From positions 1 to 10,785 of the forward strand of contig JAXHUM010000032.1 of the NCBI GenBank assembly GCA_034189325.1: a DNA stretch of 10,785 nt, written 5' to 3'. A program made the position numbers and the translations under genes. How positions within the stretch are numbered: position 1 is the stretch's first letter; every line of letters begins with the position of its first letter. Below, one piece after another: positions 1 through 6,006 of the stretch. The notes under the pieces are model-generated. The model did no database searches, had not been told where the DNA came from, and saw only the letters and a program-made list of their open reading frames with translations. This DNA is from JAXHUM01 sp034189325. GTDB lineage: Bacteria; Desulfobacterota; DSM-4660; Desulfatiglandales; Desulfatiglandaceae.

Positions 1-33
1 GCCACCCCGCCGCCTTCGTTGAAGGGAGGTGGC
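1..33. repeat. Two-tier hairpin at the window edge
   Basis: GCCACC (1-6) pairs with GGTGGC (28-33), and nested inside it CCTTC (13-17) pairs with GAAGG (21-25) around a GTT loop. It lies about 140 bases downstream of the stop of the minus-strand dehydratase gene. It has no clear T-run inside the window, so a terminator cannot be claimed. A short interspersed palindromic (REP-like) element is an alternative. The rest of 34-171 shows no gene I can support. Confidence 0.35.
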
Positions 34-171
34 GGATTTCCCGGTCATAGGGAATGGACAGGGATAAAGGCCCGATCAGCGATAAGGTCAGCCGTGCTGC
101 TCGGAATGGATGATTGACCGGCATGGTGTGGGTGCCCGAGTGCGCCCTCACAAAGGTCAGGAAAGATCCCC

Positions 172-1620
172 CTATTTCTCGACAATCCCTACCAGTGCCT
201 TGGCGAGCCTTACTTTTTTATCCAGGTTCCCCTCTCGAAAGATCATTATCCTCTGGGCCTGCGGTGACCCCGCTCCATGCATCGATTCGACAAGGGCCGT
301 TCCTCCCGTCATCGCCTCAATCAGGCGGGCTATCTTAATACGATGCTCGGTCGGAATCCCTTCCGCCCCTGAAAAATACTTCCTTACCAGGTGTCCCACA
401 TCCTCGCTCTCCAGGTCGTACTGGCTTGGAAGGGTAGCGATAAAACCCCCTGCCAAATCAAGGGCAAGCCGGGCCACCTCGAAGTGAAACCTTGTGACAT
501 TTTGCTTGCACACATTGGCCAGCATGGTATCCACCATGAAGGCCCCTGATTCCGTGGGCCATCCCTCGGCAGCGCAGGCAATCGAAGAGGAGTAGAGAGT
601 TTCAGAGAGGTGGATCATCTCGGTGACTTTATCCTTTACATGGGAGCCTTTTGCCGTCCCTTGGATCTGCGTAAGGTAGCACACAGCCCCGGTAAGGACA
701 TCCATGAGACCGGTCTTGCAGGCCCCGTAGTTGGCCCTGTGATGCGCGGCAAAGCGATAAACGAGAGAACCGGTATGCTTGGCCTCGCCATCCATGAAAA
801 CCCTTTCCAGGGGAACGAACACATCCTCAAAGGCGATAACCGCCTCTCCTCCCACAGCCCCGAATGTCGGTTTCCCCGTGTCAATACGCTCTTTCTTATC
901 ACGCCTGTCATCGCTGGCCTGGCGCCCGAATATCATGGTTATTCCAGGGGTGTCGATCGGTATGGAGCAGATGACGGCGTAGTCCTTGGAACTTTCGTCC
1001 ATAGCCGTTGTCGGCATAACAAGGATTTCGTGAGAGTTGACCGCTCCCGTCATATGGAGCTTTGCCCCACGAATGACAATGCCGTCATTTGTTCTATCAA
1101 CTATATGGACATATTGATCCGGGTCCGGCTGACCCGCAGGTCCTTTAGACCGATCGCCCTTCGGATCGGTCATGGCGCCTACAACCATGAGGTTGTTATC
1201 CTGAATGTGTGTAAGCCATTGTTTGAAACGATCAAAATAATCTGTGCCGCATTCTTTGTCGATCTCATATGTCACGGAATAGGCGGCATTTATGCCGTCC
1301 AGACCTACGCACCGTTGAAAACAGCTCCCTGTCTTCTGACCGAGCACTCGAAAGAGCTTTACTTTTTTGATCAGGTCTTCAATCCCTTGATGCACATGGG
1401 TGAAGCGGCTTATGGTCCTCCCAGTCAGATGAGACGTGGCTGTGGCCAGATCTTTGTATCTATCGTCGCTGGCCAGGGCATAGGTCATGGCTGCCGAACG
1501 TACGTGTGGCGCGGTAGCAGGATGCTTGGTCACGTCAGCGATCTTTTCACCTTTGTAATAAACCACGTGAGAGAGCTTTCTCAGACTTTCAATATACTCG
1601 GCACCGTTCTTCAGTTTCAT
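172..1620 (-). CDS. 4-hydroxybutyryl-CoA dehydratase / vinylacetyl-CoA delta-isomerase family protein (AbfD-like)
   Basis: Encodes 482 residues, close to the roughly 490 of Clostridium aminobutyricum AbfD, a cytoplasmic FAD and [4Fe-4S] enzyme converting 4-hydroxybutyryl-CoA to crotonyl-CoA. All four family cluster ligands are present: C100 and C104 (GSCFQRC), H294 and C301 (HHRANYGAC), corresponding to C99/C103/H292/C299. The pocket residues equivalent to T190, E257 and Y296 also appear as T191 (HMTG), E259 (GGEAV) and Y298. The fold is acyl-CoA-dehydrogenase-like, shared with 4-hydroxyphenylacetate 3-hydroxylase, but that flavin hydroxylase lacks the cluster ligands, which favours the dehydratase. 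Start: AAGGAG lies 6 bases before the ATG at 1620; an adjacent ATG at 1623 is only 3 bases from it, and the upstream ATG at 1674 would place the ribosome site inside the gene. No 4-hydroxybutyrate CoA-transferase or dehydrogenase is nearby, so the physiological substrate is uncertain; paralogues acting on other hydroxyacyl-CoAs are possible. Confidence 0.88.
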   Translation of the reverse strand: MKLKNGAEYIESLRKLSHVVYYKGEKIADVTKHPATAPHVRSAAMTYALASDDRYKDLATATSHLTGRTISRFTHVHQGIEDLIKKVKLFRVLGQKTGSCFQRCVGLDGINAAYSVTYEIDKECGTDYFDRFKQWLTHIQDNNLMVVGAMTDPKGDRSKGPAGQPDPDQYVHIVDRTNDGIVIRGAKLHMTGAVNSHEILVMPTTAMDESSKDYAVICSIPIDTPGITMIFGRQASDDRRDKKERIDTGKPTFGAVGGEAVIAFEDVFVPLERVFMDGEAKHTGSLVYRFAAHHRANYGACKTGLMDVLTGAVCYLTQIQGTAKGSHVKDKVTEMIHLSETLYSSSIACAAEGWPTESGAFMVDTMLANVCKQNVTRFHFEVARLALDLAGGFIATLPSQYDLESEDVGHLVRKYFSGAEGIPTEHRIKIARLIEAMTGGTALVESMHGAGSPQAQRIMIFREGNLDKKVRLAKALVGIVEK

Positions 1621-1706
1621 CATGGTCTCCTTCCTCAATCCAAAAGAGTTGTCTATGAATCCAGTGGGCTGCAACGCTTATTCACACCCTGATTTTTGTG
1701 GCCTCC

Positions 1707-1735
1707 AAGGTAGGGTAACCCTAGGTGATAATCAA
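1707..1735 (-). promoter_or_regulatory. Weak candidate promoter with palindromic operator-like site upstream of the dehydratase gene
   Basis: On the minus strand TTGATT (1730-1735) and TACCTT (1707-1712) are 17 bases apart. The -35 match is fair and the -10 poor. Between them, and partly over the -10, lies the perfect inverted repeat TAGGGT-A-ACCCTA (1711-1723). A repressor bound there would block such a promoter. The distance to the dehydratase start is about 90 bases. The palindrome is seen directly; its regulatory role is inferred. Confidence 0.25.
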
Positions 1736-2043
1736 AGAAAAAACAAGAGGGCGGTGGAAATTTGTCTCGCTAAAACCCTCGACCTGTCACGTCCTTCTTA
1801 AAAATACTAATGCTTTTTGTGATTACATTCCACTGAAAAAAAGCGAATGTCTAAAACAGAAGCTACGGTTGCCTAGTGCGCAGGGCCGCACTGTCGAGGG
1901 AGACCGTCTTAACATTCCTGCATCCAAAAATCACATGACGGAAGCCAAGTTCCTTGAATGCACTCGATCGGTCCGGAGATTTGTCACTGAGATGGTGAAG
2001 AAAGGGGCGGGTGCTGTTACGAATCGTCGAAAGGAGATCGGAA
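1736..2043. other. Intergenic stretch without a supported gene
   Basis: The stretch between the dehydratase upstream region and the terminator at 2095 holds no convincing protein gene. A plus-strand reading frame from a GTG at 1725 to 2087 is open for 120 codons but lacks a ribosome site, has low-complexity basic composition and resembles no family I know. Structure seen: a 6-bp inverted repeat AGTGCG/CGCACT with a 6-base loop (1875-1892) and a looser ACATTC/GAATGT pair around 1825-1850. A decayed gene is possible but not shown. Confidence 0.4.
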
Positions 2044-2097
2044 GTGAGAAGAGTCCTTATTGCCGGGATCCTGGCGAAGGTTCTTAGATGGCGTTGA
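2044..2097 (+). CDS. Possible 17-residue cationic peptide ORF
   Basis: A GTG at 2044 is preceded by AAGGAG (2031-2036) at a 7-base spacing, a good ribosome site. The frame reads MRRVLIAGILAKVLRWR and stops at 2095-2097, the stop overlapping the first bases of the hairpin at 2095-2128. The peptide has five basic residues and no acidic ones around a hydrophobic core. It could be a leader peptide, a small membrane-active peptide, or the surviving 5' end of a lost secreted-protein gene. No promoter was identified. Chance is a real alternative. Confidence 0.2.
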   Translation: MRRVLIAGILAKVLRWR

Positions 2098-2128
2098 GAA
2101 AGCCTTCCATAAGGGGAAGGCTTTCTCA
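2095..2128. terminator. Strong hairpin, probable transcription terminator of the ABM-domain gene
   Basis: TGAGAAAGCCTTCC (2095-2108) is perfectly complementary to GGAAGGCTTTCTCA (2115-2128) around a 6-base loop, giving a 14-bp stem. It begins 5 bases past the stop codon of the minus-strand ABM gene, where a terminator would sit. There is no clean U-run on the minus strand; on the plus strand the 3' side is moderately T-rich (CTTCTATTT). It could act on both strands. Confidence 0.7.
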
Positions 2129-2133
2129 GACTT

Positions 2134-2427
2134 CTATTTGGCTGCTAATTCTTCATACATGTCAATTTTCGGCTTTCCGGCAAGCATAGGACCCAATTGG
2201 CCGAAAAGCTCCTTGATGTAAGGTGTTGAGCTGTGATGTGTGAGGGCCTCTTTGTCTCGGTACTTCTCATAGAACATAAAGGTATTCGGTTTTCCCTCTG
2301 CCCGATGGAGCACATAGGCGAGGGTCCCCTCTTCTGATTGTACTTTTGGAATCATGGCCCTTAAGGCCTCTTCCATTGCGTCCTCTTTCCCAGCCTTTGC
2401 TTCCATAACGGCAACGACGACGACCAT
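2134..2427 (-). CDS. ABM-domain (antibiotic biosynthesis monooxygenase-like) small protein, putative quinol monooxygenase
   Basis: Encodes 97 residues forming one ferredoxin-like ABM domain, the usual length of YgiN-type proteins. The N-terminal strand is MVVVVAVMEAK; a helix with acidic residues follows; then comes the family core from about residue 32 (EEGTLAYVLHR), the strand FMFYEKY (50-56), and the helix DKEALTHHSSTPY (58-70) with H64/H65. Such proteins are cytoplasmic dimers; some oxidise quinols or polyketides without a cofactor, but many have no known substrate and the chemistry cannot be assigned here. In a strict anaerobe an O2-using role would most likely be stress-related. Start: AAAGGAGG lies close upstream of the ATG at 2427. 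An in-frame ATG at 2460 would place this ribosome site inside the gene and is rejected. It is the last gene of the minus-strand run that includes the transporter, 117 bases downstream of it, and ends at a terminator hairpin. Confidence 0.8.
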   Translation of the reverse strand: MVVVVAVMEAKAGKEDAMEEALRAMIPKVQSEEGTLAYVLHRAEGKPNTFMFYEKYRDKEALTHHSSTPYIKELFGQLGPMLAGKPKIDMYEELAAK

Positions 2428-2463
2428 TTTCTCCTCCTTTGACAGGCATATAGCCTTCATGAT

Positions 2464-2511
2464 TTCGGGTCAACTGCCTTTATCGGCAGCGGAGAGAAAC
2501 CTTGACCCGAA
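2464..2511 (-). repeat. Two-tier inverted repeat between transporter and ABM genes
   Basis: TTCGGGTCAA (2464-2473) pairs perfectly with TTGACCCGAA (2502-2511). Directly against the left arm, CTGCC (2474-2478) pairs with GGCAG (2485-2489) around a 6-base loop. In minus-strand RNA this makes a 10-bp stem, a 12-base one-sided bulge and a 5-bp apical stem, starting 33 bases after the transporter stop and ending 36 bases before the ABM start. No U-run follows, so a simple intrinsic terminator is not favoured. An mRNA processing/stabilising element or a protein-binding site is possible. Confidence 0.55.
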
Positions 2512-2544
2512 GTTTGTTTGACCACATGAATCGTCCAACACGTC

Positions 2545-4152
2545 CTATTTAGCACCTGAGGTGAACACCTCCTTGGCATTATCAAGAATTTCCGGCGGAA
2601 ATCCAACAATATTATAGACGCCCAGAAAACCGACAACCCAGACCACGGCCATAGACAGGAGAAAGAGAAAAAAGCCGTATTTGACAAAATCCAGAGGGTG
2701 AAGCATCTTCTCGCCTGTATCTTGGTAGACACCCAGGCCATATACAATGGCGTTATTCGGTGTGCCCACGATAAGAAAATGGGCAAAGGATGTGGCAAAG
2801 GCAACGGCCAGACCAGTGGCCCAGGGCTCGCCTGCCACGTTTGTCATGATACCCATCGGTATGACAATCGGGCCGAGAAGGGCCGTTGTCCCGGCGTCAG
2901 ACATGAAATTGGTCATGAGACCGGAAAGACTGGAGAGACCTACCCAGAGCCCAAAACCTTGATCCATGCCGACACCCTTGAGGATCCCCAAAAAGGATGT
3001 GGCCAACCACATGGCAGCTCCGCTCTCTTTGAGGAGGGCACCTAAGGTCAAGGCCCCACAATACATGAGCCAGGCGTCCCAAGAAATCCCACCAAGTATT
3101 TTTCTCCAATCCGTGGTCCGGAATACCACAGGGATCAGGAGGGCCAAGAGGGAAGGGCCGCCAAGGCCGAGTTCTTCCCCGCCTACTATCCAGAGCAATA
3201 GGATCAATAGGAGCATCCCCAGAGTCACATATTCGGCATAGCTCATTCGGCCCATTTTTCTGGTCTCATCCTTAATCGCCACGAGACCGGGCGTCAGGTC
3301 CTTGGTCTTGATCTTCCTGGAAAAGAGGAGCAACATATATAGGGCCACTAAAATTCCGAGCGCGGGCACCATGGGGAATCCATATTTCATCCAGGTGAAA
3401 AAGTCCATGGGCACATTGTACTCACTCCAGAATCCCATCATGATCACATTACGACCACCCGCCGCTGGGGACCCGACCCCTCCGACATTCAGGGCAAAAC
3501 AGAGTGTAAACATCAGAAATTTGGCCAGGGCGGGGTCATGCTCGATCTTTCCTCCCTGGCTTCTGGCCGATACAGCACCGAAGTAGACAGCAGCCATAAC
3601 AGGCGTCATAAAGGCACACATCGCATGGGCGGAAATAAAAGAGCCAATGATAGACATGCTCAAGCATAGGGTAAAGACAGGGATATAGAAACCCTTTGTC
3701 CAGCCCAACAACCAGCTGGCCAGTCGTTTGTGGAGCCCCACATCAACAACCGCTACTCCCATAGCCAGGACACCTAAGAGGAACATGGGGGCGTCACCGG
3801 CAAAGGTCTTGCCTATCGCGCTCCGGGGCAGAAGGTGGAGAAAATAGGCGAGAATAGGCATCAGAACACCTGTTAAACCGATAGGTATGGCCTCTGTAGC
3901 AAAAAAAATGACAGCCATAGGAATGATACCCAGAACCATCATGGTTTTCCGTGCAGCTTCGGCGGCATCGTGGGCCACCTCCCATTCAATTAATTTTTCA
4001 GCAAAACCAAATTTCTCTACAATATCAATGACGCTCTGGGGCGTGGGGATGACAAATCCAATAAGAATAAAAATGGCAACCCCGACACAGAGCCATAACA
4101 TCTTACCGGCAATGCCTTCTTCACCGGAATCATGACCTATATCGTGACTCAT
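2545..4152 (-). CDS. DASS/SLC13-family anion transporter with altered SNT motifs
   Basis: Encodes a 535-residue inner-membrane protein with about 11-12 hydrophobic segments, the size of divalent anion:Na+ symporters. After a charged N-tail and a first segment (about 18-36), the family signature ATEAIPIGLTGVLMPI (85-100) follows. The two inverted-repeat cores are recognisable: the first around 173-184, then GGVGSPAAGGRN (224-235); the second around 414-428, then VGTPNNAI (462-469). The classical SNT triads aligned at these places read S174-A175-H176 and S418-D419-A420, so only the serines remain. Substrate is unknown: dicarboxylate, tricarboxylate, sulfate or an organosulfonate are family possibilities. 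Start: AGGAGG about 9 bases before the ATG. It lies 60 bases after the CBS-protein gene in the same direction, probably co-transcribed; that CBS protein may regulate it (inference). Confidence 0.88.
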   Translation of the reverse strand: MSHDIGHDSGEEGIAGKMLWLCVGVAIFILIGFVIPTPQSVIDIVEKFGFAEKLIEWEVAHDAAEAARKTMMVLGIIPMAVIFFATEAIPIGLTGVLMPILAYFLHLLPRSAIGKTFAGDAPMFLLGVLAMGVAVVDVGLHKRLASWLLGWTKGFYIPVFTLCLSMSIIGSFISAHAMCAFMTPVMAAVYFGAVSARSQGGKIEHDPALAKFLMFTLCFALNVGGVGSPAAGGRNVIMMGFWSEYNVPMDFFTWMKYGFPMVPALGILVALYMLLLFSRKIKTKDLTPGLVAIKDETRKMGRMSYAEYVTLGMLLLILLLWIVGGEELGLGGPSLLALLIPVVFRTTDWRKILGGISWDAWLMYCGALTLGALLKESGAAMWLATSFLGILKGVGMDQGFGLWVGLSSLSGLMTNFMSDAGTTALLGPIVIPMGIMTNVAGEPWATGLAVAFATSFAHFLIVGTPNNAIVYGLGVYQDTGEKMLHPLDFVKYGFFLFLLSMAVVWVVGFLGVYNIVGFPPEILDNAKEVFTSGAK

Positions 4153-4173
4153 TAAATTTTCCTCCTATCTCAT

Positions 4174-4206
4174 GACAATCAAAACCCTTCATCACTCGAA
4201 ATTGTC
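4174..4206. repeat. Short inverted repeat in the CBS-transporter spacer
   Basis: GACAAT (4174-4179) is complementary to ATTGTC (4201-4206) with 21 bases between. It fills most of the 60-base spacer just upstream of the transporter ribosome site. It is weak as RNA structure, and could be a dyad operator or chance. Confidence 0.2.
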
Positions 4207-4212
4207 GTCCAT

Positions 4213-4767
4213 TTAGACCTTGCAGCTCTTTATGGCATCAAAGACCTCTTTGAACACGTCGGTGAGCCGCAGGATTCCAACGATATCGTCCCCTCTCGTT
4301 ACCAGGAGAGAATGATGGTGACCCATGACCAGTTGATGTATGGCTTCTCCTAACGTCGCACTTTCTTTAACATATTCCCGTTCACTAGGTGTGTACATGA
4401 AATCCTTCACCTTTAATTTACTGGCCTTTCGACAGATTTGGTCCAGGGGGGCATCCCAAAGAGAGTACTGCTCCAGTATGGATTTCAAGAACTGAGGGCT
4501 GAAACCGGACCGGGTGATCATCTTTTTCTCTCCGATTTCTTGATATTTCGGCTCAAGGCCGATGATGACGTCCATCTGGCTTATTTTCCCAATAATATGC
4601 TTGGTTTCATCGAAGACGAGGATGGCTCTGTGCCGATACCTCGTTTTGTCAAATTCCTCCTGGGCCTTTTCGAGGGCCAGGACCGCATCATATAATGTGG
4701 CATCTTGCGAAACCGTCGGATACTCCTCCAGAGGGACCATCAGGTCCTTCACTGTTGTCGTTTTCAT
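4213..4767 (-). CDS. Two-CBS-domain protein
   Basis: Encodes 184 residues with a tandem CBS pair and no other catalytic or DNA-binding domain. CBS1 spans about residues 5-72 (VKDLMVPLEEYPTVSQDATL, ending IIGKISQMDVI). A charged linker of about 45 residues follows, then CBS2 at about 118-180 (KVKDFM, then DIVGILRLTDVFKEV). Such pairs bind adenine nucleotides and related ligands and act as cytoplasmic sensors of partner proteins. The region 41-48 is rich in Arg/Lys/His (KTRYRHRA). Start: AAGGAG is 7 bases before the ATG at 4767; the frame is open further upstream to an ATG at 4854, but that would bury the ribosome site. It directly precedes the transporter gene in the same direction, which suggests regulation of transport by energy status; this pairing is inference. 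A free-standing role is equally compatible with the sequence. Confidence 0.85.
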   Translation of the reverse strand: MKTTTVKDLMVPLEEYPTVSQDATLYDAVLALEKAQEEFDKTRYRHRAILVFDETKHIIGKISQMDVIIGLEPKYQEIGEKKMITRSGFSPQFLKSILEQYSLWDAPLDQICRKASKLKVKDFMYTPSEREYVKESATLGEAIHQLVMGHHHSLLVTRGDDIVGILRLTDVFKEVFDAIKSCKV

Positions 4768-4881
4768 GCCTAATCTCCTTAATTGTTGATAAAAGCGTTT
4801 GTGAAACCCGACCTGAGAGATCAAAACCCCCCAGCCAAAACGATTTTCAGACAAGTCTATTTGACAGCCTAAAATCCTATT

Positions 4882-5484
4882 CTATCCATTAATGAGTTTG
4901 ACCACGGCGGAATCGGGGAAGTAATCAACAATGTTCAGGCATCCATAGTCCTGATGAATGCTGAACATCCTTTCAAGGTCCAAGCCGAGGGCCCTACAGA
5001 GAAGAATTCGATTGACCCCTCCATGGGCCACGAGGACGATGTCCTTGCCCTCATTTTCATTGAGAATCTTCTCAAAACAGCTCGTAATCCTTTCTGCAAA
5101 TCCTTTAATGGTTTCTCCTTTCCCGGGAATTTGATAGTTGAGCAAGTCTTCGGCCCTTTTATTTAGTTCCTCGGGGAATCGATTCCGTATTTCCCCAAGG
5201 GTCAAACCTTCCCATTCACCGAAATACATCTCTCGCAAATCAGCCAGCGCGTGGCAGGGGACGTCATGGTTTTGGGCGACCAAACGGGCCCCGGTCTCAG
5301 CCCTTTGAAGATCACTCGAGAAAATCACCGCAAGGTCCAGCAGACGGAGCCTTTCGGCCATGCGCTCCATCTGGAATAGACCGATGCGGGTCAGAGCCAC
5401 ATCTGTGTGTCCATACACATAATAATCTTCAAAACCTTTGATTTGACCATGCCTGATCAGATAGAGTCTGTTAATCCTTTTCAT
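4882..5484 (-). CDS. Histidine phosphatase family protein (phosphoglycerate mutase / alpha-ribazole phosphatase type)
   Basis: Encodes 200 residues, the usual size of CobC-like and GpmB-like enzymes. The catalytic motif IRHG has the phospho-accepting H12; the other pocket residues are R11, R61 (SSDLQRAET), E85 (LREMYFGEWEG) and H154 (LVAHGGVNR). YGHTDVALTRIG (24-35) and GKGET (121-125) are also typical. The enzyme is cytoplasmic and removes or moves phosphate from small molecules; alpha-ribazole-5'-phosphate in cobamide synthesis is one candidate, but no cobalamin gene is nearby, so specificity stays open. The ATG cannot be moved downstream without losing RHG, yet no Shine-Dalgarno sequence precedes it. 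A near-consensus promoter ends 8 bases before the ATG, implying a leaderless or near-leaderless transcript. It is the first gene of the minus-strand block; the CBS gene starts 114 bases after its stop. Confidence 0.85.
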   Translation of the reverse strand: MKRINRLYLIRHGQIKGFEDYYVYGHTDVALTRIGLFQMERMAERLRLLDLAVIFSSDLQRAETGARLVAQNHDVPCHALADLREMYFGEWEGLTLGEIRNRFPEELNKRAEDLLNYQIPGKGETIKGFAERITSCFEKILNENEGKDIVLVAHGGVNRILLCRALGLDLERMFSIHQDYGCLNIVDYFPDSAVVKLING

Positions 5485-5492
5485 GGCGCAGA

Positions 5493-5521
5493 ATAATAAT
5501 TGTGAATGGTTCGCATGTCAA
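5493..5521 (-). promoter_or_regulatory. Sigma70-type promoter of the histidine phosphatase gene
   Basis: On the minus strand TTGACA (5516-5521, perfect -35) and TATTAT (5493-5498, five of six matches) are separated by exactly 17 bases. The expected transcription start is near 5486, only 0-3 bases from the ATG at 5484. This agrees with the lack of a ribosome site and may drive the whole phosphatase-CBS-transporter-ABM run. Confidence 0.7.
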
Positions 5522-5540
5522 CCAATGTTGTATTTACCTG

Positions 5541-5569
5541 TTGGTTTTACAGGGCAAGGGATGTATACT
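5541..5569 (+). promoter_or_regulatory. Promoter candidate of the plus-strand operon, with shared palindromes
   Basis: TTGGTT (5541-5546) and TATACT (5564-5569) are 17 bases apart, with expected start near 5576, leaving a leader of about 38 bases before the ATG at 5614. It is back to back with the minus-strand promoter; the two -35 boxes are about 20 bases apart. AACCAA (5520-5525) is the inverted copy of TTGGTT (5541-5546), and CAAC-N4-GTTG (5519-5530) is a small dyad, so one protein could touch both -35 regions. Confidence 0.5.
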
Positions 5570-5613
5570 AAAAAGAAGTAAAGCATATTTTGTCTTATTT
5601 GGATGGAGTATTC

Positions 5614-5970
5614 ATGCGGGTCTCGAAGGAATCGTGTCTTTGTGAATCGATTGCATTTTTGACCGGTGTAGATATTCCTGCTACTAAAGTGAATATGATG
5701 AGAGAAACCAGGAAGGATTGCTACGGCGTTTTAGACCTTGTTTTTCCTGTTGGAAAAGAGGGCCTGAGGGAGATTGTCGCGACCTGCTTTGACTGTCCGG
5801 ATAAAGTGGCTTGTCTTCGGGCCGCCCTGAACACAAAAGAAGGATTGACATTGATGAGTGAGGTTGTTGAGCGTGAAGCGCCCAGTGGTCTGGCTCACAG
5901 ACTCCGAAGGTGGTCCGAAAAAAAACAGCTCAGCCGCCTCATGAAACAGAAGAAGGAATCCTCACGATAA
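5614..5970 (+). CDS. Cys-rich small protein of unknown function
   Basis: Encodes 118 residues with no family I can name. Cysteines sit at 8, 10, 36, 58, 61 and 67; C58-F-D-C61-P-D-K-V-A-C67 (Cx2Cx5C) followed by LRAAL looks like part of a zinc or Fe-S site, with C36 as a possible fourth ligand. The C-terminal third is basic and helical (HRLRRWSEKKQLSRLMKQKK, about 95-114), suitable for binding nucleic acid or an acidic partner. There is no signal peptide or membrane segment, so it should be cytoplasmic. Start: the ATG at 5614 has GGAG 5 bases upstream; a TTG at 5590 in frame is possible but lacks a ribosome site. It is the first gene of the plus-strand run, 36 bases before the Yip1-like gene. 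Conserved length, codon usage and context argue for a real gene. Confidence 0.75.
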   Translation: MRVSKESCLCESIAFLTGVDIPATKVNMMRETRKDCYGVLDLVFPVGKEGLREIVATCFDCPDKVACLRAALNTKEGLTLMSEVVEREAPSGLAHRLRRWSEKKQLSRLMKQKKESSR

Positions 5971-6006
5971 ACTGGTGAACATGTTAGACACACAACAGGA
6001 TAAACA

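Noticed and set aside
1..132. Minus-strand open frame starting near an ATG at 132 (MPVNHPFRAARL) and running off the left edge
   Set aside because: No ribosome site, crosses a hairpin, and too short to judge; the sequence left of the window would decide.
610..1692. Plus-strand 360-codon open frame opposite the dehydratase gene
   Set aside because: It is the antisense shadow of a gene with all catalytic ligands; its translation matches no family and lacks a ribosome site.
1725..2087. Plus-strand 120-codon frame in the gap between the dehydratase and ABM genes
   Set aside because: GTG start without ribosome site, uneven composition, no family resemblance; kept only as an intergenic note.
4780..4830. 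Possible sigma54 -24/-12 site (TGGC...TTTTG) upstream of the CBS gene on the minus strand
   Set aside because: The -12 GC element is missing, so the match is too poor.
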